A DNA stretch of 64,000 bases from Chroococcidiopsidaceae cyanobacterium CP_BM_ER_R8_30 (GTDB lineage: Bacteria > Cyanobacteriota > Cyanobacteriia > Cyanobacteriales > Chroococcidiopsidaceae). Under the pieces are notes generated by a model that was not told the origin of the DNA, made no database searches, and saw nothing but the letters and a program-made list of their open reading frames with translations. Shown one piece after another: positions 1 through 8,503 of the stretch; positions within the stretch are counted from its first letter, which is position 1, and every line of letters begins with the position of its first letter. Location of the stretch: the NCBI GenBank assembly GCA_019244235.1, contig JAFASY010000193.1:1-64000 (forward strand). The letters run 5' to 3'. Made by a program: the position numbers and the translations under genes.

Positions 1-379
1 CCATTGCTTGGATAAGATGTGCAACCGAAACCGACTGTGTTGTTTGCAATTCTCTGGTGATCGCATTCAAGCGACCAATTAGTGTGTTCAACCGTGCGAT
101 TTGCTCTCGTAGCCGAGTTTGATGTAAATTGATGACCTGCTGAAGCGAGAAGGCGGTGACATTTTCCAAGCACTCACGAATCTCCTTTAGAGAAAAGCCG
201 AGTTGCCGTAGCGACATGACTTGCTGCAACCGGATGATGTCTTGTTCGACATACAGCCGATGCCCACTCTCAGTTCGGTGCGAAGGTGAAAGTAACCCAA
301 TTTCGTCGTAATAGTGCAGAGTCCGAATTGAGATTCCGGTTTGTTTTGCCAGTTCACCAATTTTGATTTTGGTAGACAT
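1..379 (-). CDS. MerR-family transcriptional regulator (3' end cut by window edge)
   Basis: The reading frame starts at the ATG complementary to 377-379 and runs off the left edge, so 126 codons are visible. Residues 1-70 form the MerR winged helix: IKIGELAKQTGISIRTLHYY, then a wing and LRQLGFSLKEIRECLEN. A coiled-coil dimerisation helix follows (about residues 80-115). The effector domain is outside the window, so the ligand is unknown; HYYDEIGLL with no N-terminal metal motif fits the multidrug/TipA-like branch better than the metal sensors. A promoter with a palindrome in a 19-bp spacer lies just upstream and suggests autoregulation by DNA untwisting, the usual MerR mechanism. Confidence 0.9.
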   Translation of the reverse strand, partial: MSTKIKIGELAKQTGISIRTLHYYDEIGLLSPSHRTESGHRLYVEQDIIRLQQVMSLRQLGFSLKEIRECLENVTAFSLQQVINLHQTRLREQIARLNTLIGRLNAITRELQTTQSVSVAHLIQAM

Positions 380-425
380 GATCGCAGCAGCTCCTAGGCA
401 CCAGAGAAATGCAACCGATGATGCG

Positions 426-456
426 ATACTAGAGCCTGACGTTACGTGAGGATCAA
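426..456 (-). promoter_or_regulatory. MerR-type promoter with operator in a 19-bp spacer
   Basis: Read on the minus strand, TTGATC (451-456) is followed after exactly 19 bases by TAGTAT (426-431). The spacer holds CCTCACGTAACGTCAGG (435-451), an inverted repeat with one mismatch. The long 19-bp spacer with a dyad between -35 and -10 is the hallmark of MerR-activated promoters. It lies 47 bases upstream of the MerR start codon, so autoregulation is inferred. Confidence 0.7.
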
Positions 457-769
457 GGGCAATCTCAAAAATTCTGATCTCAGTTATTTTCTTGAGAAAA
501 TGACTGAGCGGAGCCAGCCTCGGTGTGAATATGTTGAATTGCAGCTAATTACGTTTTGCGTTCGAATGACAGAGTTGAACGGGGGCAAATGACTTCAAAC
601 ACCAGACGCAGAATCTCTCAACCCTCCGTTCCAACGACGTGTTGGGGGGTACCTTCGTGCCCAACAAATCAAACTTCTCATATCATCACGAAGAATACTC
701 GCAACAACGCGAGCGACGCAGTCGCATAAATGTATCAGAACTCTTGAGTACCAAATTTATGGGTCAAAT
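457..769. other. Intergenic stretch, nothing recognised
   Basis: No coding region, RNA gene or clear repeat was seen between the MerR promoter and the small acidic proline-rich frame at 770. No long inverted repeat or terminator is visible. Confidence 0.5.
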
Positions 770-991
770 ATGCTACAATTACAGCCACTTCCATTCAGCC
801 TTGGTTCTCGGTTAGAGGCGATCGCAACCCCTCCTGAATTAGAGCCAAATCCTGTCATCGATCCTGCATCAGAGCCAGATCCCGAACCAATTTCAACGCC
901 TGCTCCTGCTCCAGAACCAGACCCCGAACCAAGCCCTGAGTCTGACCCCGATCTCGTTCCTGAACTCGATCCGGTACCTACTCCATCATAG
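770..991 (+). CDS. Small Pro/Asp/Glu-rich open frame, doubtful
   Basis: This 73-residue frame is dominated by PEPDPEP-like repeats from about residue 25 onward, giving a very acidic, proline-rich, presumably disordered chain. No signal peptide, domain or membrane segment is seen. Such tails are common in cyanobacterial envelope and secreted proteins, so it could be a small linker-like protein or the remnant of a longer one. There is no convincing ribosome binding site before the ATG, and repeat-driven open frames can arise by chance. It converges on the MltA gene. Confidence 0.25.
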   Translation: MLQLQPLPFSLGSRLEAIATPPELEPNPVIDPASEPDPEPISTPAPAPEPDPEPSPESDPDLVPELDPVPTPS

Positions 992-1008
992 TGAGAGGGG
1001 TCAGCAAC

Positions 1009-2199
1009 TCATTCCTTGAGCAATAAATAATACAATTGCCCATTGCCACCAGTGACCCCTGCACGCTCACCAGCCTGTTCACCAGTTCCCATGAAATAAT
1101 CTACGCGACCTGGTCCTTTAATTGCACTGCCTGTATCCTGATCGAGGACATAGCGGCTCACAGTCCGATATTGCATCTGACCAGTTGGTTGAATAAAAGG
1201 TAGTGAAGTAAAGATCAGTGCCAAAGCACCTGGTGGCATTAGAGACTTATCTGTAGCGATTGAACGCTCAGCTGTTAATGGCACCCCGATACTCCCTGTA
1301 GCTGGAGCACCGTAGCTTTCCTTAAAAAAAACAAAGCCACGCTGGCGTGGCAGATAGCTATTCAGTTCATTAGGATGCTGTTTAAAATACTGCATCATTA
1401 CTGGTAGCGTTAAACCATTTAGGGGCAGTTTTCCATCTTTGGCAAGCTCATGACCAACGCTGGTATAAGGGTAATCAGTCTTACCAGCAAACTCCAACGT
1501 CATGTCAGTACCATCCGTCATATGGAAACGAGCTGAACCCTCAATTTGCACAAGGAAGGCTTCAAGCCGATCGCGCATCCATAGCAACTCTGAGCCATGC
1601 AAGCGACTTTTCGCTCCCAGTAAACCATCCTTTCCTTCTAACTGGGCGCGGGTCGGTTGTGGGTGAGACCAAGTGCTAAAATCTGGCGGTAGTCGATACA
1701 GGGGGTAGCGATACTCTGGTGTTTGAATCCGACTAGCGATATGAATTGGCTCATAGTAGGCAGTGAATAGAACATCGCCTTTACCGTCTTTGCCAACCGA
1801 TTGGTACAAGACAAACTCCTGGCGAACAGCAGCCTGGAGTTCGGATGGTGAATGAGAGCTAACAACTAAGGAGCGAAAACGCTCTAGGCTACGAAAGACG
1901 CGATCGCGCGTAAATTCAGCCACCGGATACCGCTGGTAAGCAGCAGCAGCATCACTGGTTTGCAGGTAGCGCAAACTATTATCAATCGATGATAGCAATG
2001 CCTCCTTGTCTCCAGGCTGACCTCCTTCACCCCAAATTTGCTCATCTAAACCTAATGCTTCTGACTGGCAGCAGTTCGTTTTCTGCTTTTGAGCAACAAC
2101 TGGTCGCAGTTGGATGCTGGCATAGGATGTCAAAGTAGGGGCCAAACTTGTCACTCCTAGACTTAGAGTCATTACACAAATTGTCTTGCTGATATTCAT
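1009..2199 (-). CDS. mltA: Membrane-bound lytic murein transglycosylase A (MltA, GH102)
   Basis: MltA cleaves the MurNAc-GlcNAc bond of peptidoglycan, leaving 1,6-anhydro ends, in the periplasm during wall turnover. The 396-residue protein has an N-terminal signal-like hydrophobic segment (about residues 8-27), the MltA beta-barrel domain (about 130-300, with YEPIHIASRIQTPEYRYPLY) and a C-terminal 3D domain with the conserved aspartates in LDQDTGSAIKGPGRVDYF. No lipobox cysteine is evident after the signal segment, so it may be soluble or anchored by the uncleaved helix. Its ATG overlaps the stop of the upstream small gene (ATGA), so the two are translationally coupled. Confidence 0.93.
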   Translation of the reverse strand: MNISKTICVMTLSLGVTSLAPTLTSYASIQLRPVVAQKQKTNCCQSEALGLDEQIWGEGGQPGDKEALLSSIDNSLRYLQTSDAAAAYQRYPVAEFTRDRVFRSLERFRSLVVSSHSPSELQAAVRQEFVLYQSVGKDGKGDVLFTAYYEPIHIASRIQTPEYRYPLYRLPPDFSTWSHPQPTRAQLEGKDGLLGAKSRLHGSELLWMRDRLEAFLVQIEGSARFHMTDGTDMTLEFAGKTDYPYTSVGHELAKDGKLPLNGLTLPVMMQYFKQHPNELNSYLPRQRGFVFFKESYGAPATGSIGVPLTAERSIATDKSLMPPGALALIFTSLPFIQPTGQMQYRTVSRYVLDQDTGSAIKGPGRVDYFMGTGEQAGERAGVTGGNGQLYYLLLKE

Positions 2200-2450
2200 G
2201 AAAATCGTTCCACACTAGAGCTGAAGATCGGTTCCACCCGAATCGCAACAATCCGGGATGGACGTACAACCATGTACTCCCCCTGAATATTTTTGAGCGG
2301 CACACTAATGAAGTCGTCTGAAGTAGCCTTCGGCATGAGTTCGCCACTGTACCACTTCTGAAACTCTTGAATGTTGGAAAAACGCACTTCTTCCCGGTGA
2401 CCGCCATCCATCAGCAGGTGTACTACATACTCATTAGGAGTCCTGGGCAT
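2196..2450 (-). CDS. Small conserved-looking hypothetical protein coupled to mltA
   Basis: The 84-residue product from the ATG at 2450 begins MPRTPNEYVVHLLMDGG; an upstream ATG would add seven residues but fits less well. It predicts as a beta hairpin, a helix (FSNIQEFQKWY) and two strands ending VVRPSRIVAIRVEP. I do not recognise a named family. The stop codon overlaps the mltA start in an ATGA, implying one transcript and coupled translation. The layout resembles the hypothetical protein at 15288-15590, which also ends with a strand pair of the form (I/V)V.I.V.P. Confidence 0.7.
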   Translation of the reverse strand: MPRTPNEYVVHLLMDGGHREEVRFSNIQEFQKWYSGELMPKATSDDFISVPLKNIQGEYMVVRPSRIVAIRVEPIFSSSVERFS

Positions 2451-2500
2451 AACGAAAATAATTTGAAACACATCGAACCCATTGTCAACTACCTATCCCT

Positions 2501-3271
2501 TTAAGTGAAGAGATTGAATCGTTTTAGCTGGGTTTCAATCACTTTAGGGAGTGTTTTATTAAGTTCTTTGGTATTTTTAAAGCGTAAGGATTGATAGGTT
2601 GGCAAATCAAAGGGAAATTGCCCTTGTAAGTCGCTGCGCTCCATCTGGGCTAGCAAAATCTGCTCTGTCCGCTTGCTTTGAATGGCATAACCGATTTCAA
2701 TACAGACATTTGGGCTAGGAATCAGTTGCTGGTTTTCCTTGCCTTCAATTCCCGCAATTGGCGTACCATCAGCAATAAATAGTAGGCTTTTGTGGATATT
2801 GCGCATCATTGTTCGGTTGAGCCGGAGAGGTTCATTGCTAGAACGAAGGGATTCTACCAAAGTCAGCGGTAACCGCGATCTCGAGTTGAGAGTCTCCAAG
2901 CTGTGATACAATCCCTCTCGTAGTGCCTCACTAGATGCAGCATATTCAGTTTGATAAGAGAGGAAAATCGCTGGCTCAAGTTGCGCGATCACCGTTTGCT
3001 TGGTGAAATAAATCTCGTGGCTGCTCAAGTCAATATTCGAAATCGTATAGCCACCACTACCTTCAATATAAAATTCAACGTTTTCTCCCTCCAAGTACTG
3101 TTGAAACCAAGCTGACTGCTTAACTGCTTGAGCATCTTCTAAAAAGTCTGCGCGTAAACCTGACTTCAACAGACTATTTCTACTAAGTCGCAGGTCTTGA
3201 GGGCGTTTTTCTAGTTCTTGTAGCGGCTCATAATTCTGAATGTACCAAGCTTTGAGAGCAATAATCGCCAT
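2501..3271 (-). CDS. TIR-like domain protein with an uncharacterised N-terminal domain
   Basis: The 256-residue protein has two parts. Residues 1-95 (starting MAIIALKAWYIQNYEPLQEL) form an uncharacterised domain that I believe recurs in cyanobacteria. Residues 98-250 look like a TIR/nucleotide-hydrolase fold: AIFLSYQTEY (first strand and serine), LLFIADGTPI (central strand), SPNVCIEIGYAI at 186-197, and PFDLPTYQSL. The last two correspond to the NPNVMxELGYAL and LPFDLR motifs of TIR-like predicted nucleotide-binding proteins; Glu192 sits at the conserved glutamate. Such domains cleave NAD+ or act as nucleotide sensors in some defence systems. No partner effector gene is obvious beside it. It lies upstream of the mltA pair on the same strand, 50 bases away. 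Confidence 0.6.
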   Translation of the reverse strand: MAIIALKAWYIQNYEPLQELEKRPQDLRLSRNSLLKSGLRADFLEDAQAVKQSAWFQQYLEGENVEFYIEGSGGYTISNIDLSSHEIYFTKQTVIAQLEPAIFLSYQTEYAASSEALREGLYHSLETLNSRSRLPLTLVESLRSSNEPLRLNRTMMRNIHKSLLFIADGTPIAGIEGKENQQLIPSPNVCIEIGYAIQSKRTEQILLAQMERSDLQGQFPFDLPTYQSLRFKNTKELNKTLPKVIETQLKRFNLFT

Positions 3272-3427
3272 AATATTCTGTTAAGGCTATTCATGTTTGC
3301 CAAGTAGCACTAGTTTAATGTTTAGTCAAGCATCTATTTTTACACACCACAAGTGTCAACAGGAGATGAGTTCTGTTGCGTGTGGTTTGGTACCATAGCC
3401 ACAATTAGGCTCTGCGGGAGGATAAAA

Positions 3428-5371
3428 ATGGCTGCACCACAAGTAGCACCATATGGCTGTTGGAAATCACCAATCACCTCAGATCTGATTGTCTCTGCAA
3501 CGGTTGGACTGGGACCAGTTATCTTCAGTGTACAGGATATCTATTGGGTGGAAATGCGGCCAGCGGAGGCTGGTCGGAACGTCATAGTGCGTCACACCCC
3601 TGATGGGCAAACGCATGACATCACGCCATCTCCCTTCAATGCTCGCACCCGTGTCCACGAGTACGGCGGTGGCACCTTTTTAGTAGCAGGTAACACTGTT
3701 TACTTCTCCAACTTTGCTGACCAGCGCCTTTATTGTCAGATGACTGATGGCACTCCGCAACCGTTGACTCCTACAGTTGACATGCGATACGCAGATGGAA
3801 TAATTGATCGGCAGCGAGGTCGGATAATCTGTGTGCGGGAAGACCACACTGGTGCTGGGGAAGCTGTGAATACGTTGGTCAGTATTAATCTAGAGGGGAG
3901 CGAGGATGTCCAAGTGCTAGTCTCTGGAAATGACTTTTACGCCTCCCCACGCCTTAGCCCTCAAGGAGATCAACTGTGCTGGCTGAGCTGGAATCATCCG
4001 AATATGCCGTGGGATGGCACGGAACTGTGGGTGGCGCAGGTGAAACCAGATGGAACGCTTGCGGCAAAGCAGCAAGTTGCTGGCGGAGTTGATGAATCAA
4101 TCTTTCAGCCTGAGTGGTCACCAGATGGCATTCTGCACTTTATCTCAGATCGGTCAGACTGGTGGAATCTCTATCGGTGGATTGCTGATGATGTTGAACC
4201 CCTATGCGAAATGGCGGCTGAGTTTGGGTTACCCCAATGGGTGTTTGGCATGTCTACCTATGCATTTGCATCCAGTGATCGCATCATCTGTACTTACACT
4301 GAACAGGGAAAGTGGCATCTAGCCAGCATTGACTTGAAAACCCTACAGCTGCAAACAATTGATACTCCCTATACAGATATTTCTTCACTGCGGGCGAATG
4401 CTGAGAAGGCAGTATTCTGTGCTGGTTCCGCAACTGAACCAACTGCAATTGTTCTGTTGGATTTGACGACTGGTCAGAGTTCGGTACTGCGTCGTTCAAG
4501 CGAGTTAGCAATTGATCCAGGGTATCTATCTACTCCCCAAGCAGTTGATTTTCCAACGGAAAATGGCTTGACTGCACATGCCTTCTTTTATCCGCCTCAA
4601 AATCGTGACTACACCAAGCCAACCCAGGAGCTACCACCACTACTAGTCAAAAGTCATGGTGGTCCTACGTCGGCAGCGTCTAGTCGGCTTAACTTGGGAA
4701 TTCAATACTGGACAAGTCGCGGTTTCGCTGTCGTTGATGTTAATTACGGTGGCAGCACTGGCTACGGACGGGAATATCGCCAGCGATTAGACTACCAATG
4801 GGGCATTGTAGATGTTGATGATTGTGTGAATGCTGCCCGTTATCTTATTGAAAGCCAGCAAGTCGATGGAAATAGGATTGCAATCGCAGGGGGCAGTGCT
4901 GGTGGCTATACCACTCTTTGTGCCCTCACCTTCCGCAACAGCTTCAAAGCTGGTGCTAGTTACTATGGTGTCAGCGATCTAGAGGCATTAGCTCAGGATA
5001 CTCATAAGTTTGAGTCCCGCTACCTAGATCGTCTCATTGGTCCCTACCCTGAACGACGGGATCTCTATCGAGAGCGATCGCCCATCCATTTCACTGAGCG
5101 ACTTGACTGTCCAGTGATCTTCTTTCAAGGACTGGAGGACCAAGTTGTACCGCCTTCCCAAGCTGAGCTGCTGGTCGAAGCACTGAGAGAGAAGGGATTG
5201 CCAGTGGCGTATGTCCCCTTCGAGGGCGAGCAGCATGGTTTCCGTCGAGCTGAGAACATTAAGCATGCCCTAGATGGAGAATTTTACTTCTACTCAAGGG
5301 TTTTCGGCTTCGAGCCTGCCGAGGCGATAGAGCCAGTGCCGATTGATAACTTTTCTTCAAAGATGACTTAA
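3428..5371 (+). CDS. S9-family prolyl oligopeptidase / acylaminoacyl-type peptidase
   Basis: This 647-residue serine peptidase has a beta-propeller N-terminal half and an alpha/beta-hydrolase C-terminal half. The catalytic serine is in GGSAGGY (Ser codon 4895-4897, residue 490), the aspartate in GLEDQVVPP and the histidine in GEQHGF. It would hydrolyse short peptides in the cytoplasm; no signal peptide is seen. The frame is open to a GTG at 3353, but the ATG at 3428 is preceded by GGGAGG at ideal distance and begins [10 protein letters not shown], so it is preferred. The gene is alone on its strand, diverging from the TIR-like gene. Confidence 0.92.
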   Translation: MAAPQVAPYGCWKSPITSDLIVSATVGLGPVIFSVQDIYWVEMRPAEAGRNVIVRHTPDGQTHDITPSPFNARTRVHEYGGGTFLVAGNTVYFSNFADQRLYCQMTDGTPQPLTPTVDMRYADGIIDRQRGRIICVREDHTGAGEAVNTLVSINLEGSEDVQVLVSGNDFYASPRLSPQGDQLCWLSWNHPNMPWDGTELWVAQVKPDGTLAAKQQVAGGVDESIFQPEWSPDGILHFISDRSDWWNLYRWIADDVEPLCEMAAEFGLPQWVFGMSTYAFASSDRIICTYTEQGKWHLASIDLKTLQLQTIDTPYTDISSLRANAEKAVFCAGSATEPTAIVLLDLTTGQSSVLRRSSELAIDPGYLSTPQAVDFPTENGLTAHAFFYPPQNRDYTKPTQELPPLLVKSHGGPTSAASSRLNLGIQYWTSRGFAVVDVNYGGSTGYGREYRQRLDYQWGIVDVDDCVNAARYLIESQQVDGNRIAIAGGSAGGYTTLCALTFRNSFKAGASYYGVSDLEALAQDTHKFESRYLDRLIGPYPERRDLYRERSPIHFTERLDCPVIFFQGLEDQVVPPSQAELLVEALREKGLPVAYVPFEGEQHGFRRAENIKHALDGEFYFYSRVFGFEPAEAIEPVPIDNFSSKMT

Positions 5372-5429
5372 ATTGAACTGCAACCGCCCTTACCCTGCTG
5401 GAATGAATAGTTGCGCCATCTTTGGAAAT

Positions 5430-6338
5430 CTACTTAAGGGGAAGAAACACGTCAGTAATAGCCTCATGCTCAGGCACATCAGGAAAAAAACTGACTCTCT
5501 GTAGAAACAATGGAAAGTCTCGCGGTTCTTCTCCGCTCAACGGGAGCCAGTTTAAGTAAAGATAAGTGATACTCTCGCCAAGATTAGCGTCGTGTCCAAT
5601 GTGTCGCAACACGGCGCATCTACCACCAGGAATGGTTTTTTCTAAAACCCCAAATGGGTTGTCAGCCACATCTCGCTCTATTGATACGCATATGTCAAAA
5701 CGACATTTTTCAGGCGGGGTCTCGGACGGATTATCGTAGAGAATGTTGAAAGTATTGCCGACCTGGGGCGGCAGATTGTTCTGCTTTCGCCATTCGATAA
5801 ACTTGCGCACCGAATTCCCGATAAGACTTGGATCGCCACGGTGTTCAAGAACGGCTACTTTTGTGTCTTTAAAAGTGATTAGCTTGACTTTCGCAGGCTG
5901 ATTTTCTGGTTTCATATGCTTGACCCTCAAATCACTTAATGGTTGGTAAGTCAAGTGCCAAGGATGCCACTGTGGACACTCTCTGAACTCGGAAGGGGTT
6001 TGCCCTATGCTTTTCTTGAATGCACGACAAAACGATTCATGGTTTTCGTAGCCACTCGCCAGCGAGATATCGATGATCTGCATATGGTCACGAAAGGCAA
6101 GTTGGTAAGAAGCGCGCTTCAAGCGATTGAGTTGAACATATTTGTACACGCTAATCCCAAAAAGCTCAGAGAACTGCCTGCGAAAATGATGCTTTGAGAA
6201 TGCAGCAACGCCGCTAAGGCGATCGACAGTGAGGTCGTCGTCCAGATGAGAATCGATGTACTCAAGCACCTTGCGGAATCTAGAGTGATAAGTGTCAACT
6301 GTAGATTCAGTCAATGAAGCATCCTCCTCGGCTATCAA
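5430..6338 (-). CDS. AraC-family regulator with GyrI-like effector-binding domain
   Basis: The 302-residue protein carries an AraC two-helix-turn-helix DNA-binding domain at residues 20-120 (YIDSHLDDDLTVDRLSGVAA ... IDISLASGYENHESFCRAFK, then GQTPSEFR) and a GyrI-like small-molecule-binding domain at about 140-300 (VAVLEHRGDPSLIG, GGRCAVLRHIG, EEPRDFPLFLQRV). This architecture is that of SoxS/Rob-like and BmrR-like regulators sensing hydrophobic compounds, often controlling drug efflux. The target is unknown; no efflux gene lies next to it. Confidence 0.92.
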   Translation of the reverse strand: MIAEEDASLTESTVDTYHSRFRKVLEYIDSHLDDDLTVDRLSGVAAFSKHHFRRQFSELFGISVYKYVQLNRLKRASYQLAFRDHMQIIDISLASGYENHESFCRAFKKSIGQTPSEFRECPQWHPWHLTYQPLSDLRVKHMKPENQPAKVKLITFKDTKVAVLEHRGDPSLIGNSVRKFIEWRKQNNLPPQVGNTFNILYDNPSETPPEKCRFDICVSIERDVADNPFGVLEKTIPGGRCAVLRHIGHDANLGESITYLYLNWLPLSGEEPRDFPLFLQRVSFFPDVPEHEAITDVFLPLK

Positions 6339-6385
6339 TAGACTACTCCCTTGGAATCCACGAAGCCTGACAGAAATTGCTCAGT

Positions 6386-6613
6386 TTATCGATTCACCTC
6401 AAACAGATGACGAGGCAAGCCTGATTGGCGAATAATAGATTATAAGGTGCCAACGCGCAACTCTGAATAATTAGGAACTGGAACTGTTACCGTTGTATCT
6501 GGTAGTTTTTTCTGCATTATGATATAGTTGCCTCCCTGCCGTACTTGCACGAAATCATGTTGTGCTAGAATTTGGCAAACTTCTGCTGCTGACAGCACCC
6601 GCAGCTTACCCAA
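6386..6613 (-). pseudogene. hicA: hicA toxin gene, inactivated
   Basis: A HicA-type mRNA interferase frame starts at a TTG (6611-6613) overlapping the hicB stop. Its sequence, MGKLRVLSAAEVCQILAQHD, then FVQVRQGGNYIIMQKK, matches HicA throughout. Two lesions are visible. Tyr30 sits where HicA proteins have the catalytic histidine of GSH. An in-frame TAA at 6440-6442 ends the product at 57 residues, although the downstream codons still read SIIRQSGLPRHLFEVNR to a second stop at 6386. A CAA to TAA change explains the stop and CAT to TAT the tyrosine. The antitoxin hicB is intact. Confidence 0.75.
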
Positions 6614-6833
6614 TGTTAACCTCTACACGGGTGATAAAGACTGCGGAGTGTAATCGACTTTGAATTTCTGTTAGAGTGGCAGTCTCAAAAAACAATTCTA
6701 GTGCTTCAACTAAGCTCTGTTGTGCTTCTTCGACATTGTTCCTCTGACTAGCAATATCTAGCTCAGGACAAAGAGATACATATTCATCTTCTTCGCGTTT
6801 AATAATTGCCGTAAATTGCTGTGTTCTATTCAT
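6606..6833 (-). CDS. hicB: HicB-family antitoxin
   Basis: The 75-residue protein has the partial RNase H-like HicB fold: FTAIIKREEDEYVSLCPELD, then ASQRNNVEEAQQSLVEALELFFE. It lacks the C-terminal DNA-binding ribbon-helix-helix of longer HicB proteins, like many cyanobacterial stand-alone forms. In an intact pair it would bind and neutralise HicA. Its stop codon overlaps the start of the damaged hicA, so the operon order is antitoxin then toxin. The Uma2 gene ends 9 bases upstream of its start, so all three may share a transcript. Confidence 0.85.
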   Translation of the reverse strand: MNRTQQFTAIIKREEDEYVSLCPELDIASQRNNVEEAQQSLVEALELFFETATLTEIQSRLHSAVFITRVEVNIG

Positions 6834-6842
6834 GCTTTTACA

Positions 6843-7484
6843 TTACAAAGATCTAACCCATTCTCGGAAGCGGCGGCGAAGTGCTGTCCTGCCAGTCATT
6901 AGGTTTTGCTTGACGAAATCAGGTATTCTCTTTACCGGAAACTCAGGGAAAGTGAGGCTGCTTTCGGTTTCAACATACTCTTCTACCAGATGGTAGAGCC
7001 ACAGTTGCCCTTGGTCATACCGCCAAACTTCGGGAACACCCAGACGAGAGTAGATTTGCAAACGGTTCAATGACTTGTTGGTCATGTCTACCTCTAACAC
7101 CAAATCTGGGGGTGGATCTTGGTTCAAGTCAATGTCTAATCTTCCAAGAATTGCTGGTAGAGACTGGATGTAGAAGCACTCATCAGGTTCAGCTCCTGCC
7201 ATTTTTTCCTGTTTCTTCCAAGTGGTAGAGCCAAAACATTCGTACTCAATGCCTAATTCTTCTGCCAAATCTTGAATTAGATCACCAATTGAGCTTTTAA
7301 AGTACTCATGCTCTGGCAACGGCACCATAATCTCTAGCATTCCCTGGTCGTAAGCAATTCTATTTGCACGATGTTCCCCCAGTTCTGCCAAAATCTCCTC
7401 GAACTGAGACCAGGTCATACCGGAGAGTAAGACACTTTGACCAGGAGACAACATTAGCTGACCGAATTCAATAGTTACAGTCAT
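6843..7484 (-). CDS. Uma2-family endonuclease-like protein (DUF820)
   Basis: The 213-residue protein belongs to the large cyanobacterial Uma2/DUF820 family with a restriction-endonuclease fold. Visible signatures are LSPGQSVLLSGMTWSQFEEI at the N-terminus, ANRIAYDQGMLEIMVPLPEH, the PD-(D/E)XK-like core PPPDLVLEVDMTNKS and SRLGVPEVWRYDQG. The typical ExK lysine is not plainly kept. Members are scattered in high copy in cyanobacteria and no biological target is established. It precedes hicB on the same strand by 9 bases. Confidence 0.88.
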   Translation of the reverse strand: MTVTIEFGQLMLSPGQSVLLSGMTWSQFEEILAELGEHRANRIAYDQGMLEIMVPLPEHEYFKSSIGDLIQDLAEELGIEYECFGSTTWKKQEKMAGAEPDECFYIQSLPAILGRLDIDLNQDPPPDLVLEVDMTNKSLNRLQIYSRLGVPEVWRYDQGQLWLYHLVEEYVETESSLTFPEFPVKRIPDFVKQNLMTGRTALRRRFREWVRSL

Positions 7485-7631
7485 AGTTATCTAAATCCAC
7501 TGGAATGGAACTTTTACTAGGGCAGTTATCTTGAAAAAAGAGTTTTAGGGATTTAGCAAAGTTTTGCAGTGCTGCTTCAAGAGCATTCCCACAACTAGCA
7601 ATGTCAGTTTTATTAGCTAAGGCTTGTATAT

Positions 7632-7784
7632 CTATACATCTCGTGCTTTAAAAAAGTTATAGATAGCAAGGGCGATTGCTAACAATAGCAATATATGAAT
7701 TAGATTCCCTAAAATGTGCAAGGCTAGCCCTAATGCCCAAAAAGCAAATAAGAGAACTACAAGACCCCAAAGAAATCCCAGCAT
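7632..7784 (-). CDS. Lmo0937-family small membrane protein
   Basis: A 50-residue frame from the ATG at 7782-7784 encodes MLGFLWGLVVLLFAFWALGL followed by a histidine-containing turn, a second hydrophobic helix and a basic end, NFFKARDV. Two transmembrane helices joined by HILGNLIH fit the Lmo0937 family of small membrane proteins, which are often stress-linked in bacteria. No mechanism is known. It stands alone between Uma2 and a methyltransferase on the same strand. Confidence 0.7.
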   Translation of the reverse strand: MLGFLWGLVVLLFAFWALGLALHILGNLIHILLLLAIALAIYNFFKARDV

Positions 7785-7864
7785 AAATTTTACCAATTAA
7801 GATTAAAGATTACATTCTAGGATAATTCCACAAGAGCGATTGGAAATAATTTAGATACAAAGTT

Positions 7865-8494
7865 TTAACCTGATTTGAATCCAACTAATAGAGCCAGCTC
7901 CAGCCATTTCCAGTAGCAGTCTACGTCTGTAAACCCAATTTCTCTGAGCCAAATCAGTTGGGTTTCCATGTCTATCAACTTGTTAGAAGGGTCTTCGGTT
8001 TCTTTCGTGATCTCAATCGCCTTGAGAAAGCGTTCGTGGATTACAGTCGTAGGAGAGGCAACATGCTCTAGGTTGCAAAAAACTCCACCTGGCTCTAATA
8101 AGTCAAATACCTCAGTATAGAGTGAGCGCTTACGTTCATCAGTGCAGTGATGAATGGCAAAACTTGATACGACGACATCAAACTGACCAAGGGAAGGTAG
8201 AGGCAGATCGAGGTTATGCTCTACTACCTCAATTGTTTGATCTTTGGCAAACCGTTCTCGCACTAGCTTCAGCATTGTGGGTGAGAAATCCACAGCAACC
8301 CCAGAAGCTTGTGGACGATCGATCTTAAGGAGCGCTAGCAGCCGACCATCCCCTGTCCCAAGATCGAGGATGCGCTTAACATTTTGGGGAACGCAATCAA
8401 GCAGGACTACCTCTCCTTCTGTCCGATGGGGAAGCTGGTCAGCTCTAGCTAGATATCCCAACGCATGATCGGCAGTGTCCCACAGGTTTGCCAT
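7865..8494 (-). CDS. Class I SAM-dependent methyltransferase
   Basis: The 209-residue Rossmann-fold methyltransferase shows motif I as RILDLGTGDGRLL (about residues 40-52), motif II as GVAVDFSPTML and motif IV as FDVVVSSFAIHH. The substrate is unknown; the size and motifs suggest a small molecule. The ATG at 8494 follows a good ribosome binding site (AGGAG at 8500-8504) that overlaps the stop of the upstream broken frame, suggesting an operon with it and DUF3134. Confidence 0.9.
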   Translation of the reverse strand: MANLWDTADHALGYLARADQLPHRTEGEVVLLDCVPQNVKRILDLGTGDGRLLALLKIDRPQASGVAVDFSPTMLKLVRERFAKDQTIEVVEHNLDLPLPSLGQFDVVVSSFAIHHCTDERKRSLYTEVFDLLEPGGVFCNLEHVASPTTVIHERFLKAIEITKETEDPSNKLIDMETQLIWLREIGFTDVDCYWKWLELALLVGFKSG

Positions 8495-8503
8495 TTTGAT
8501 CTC

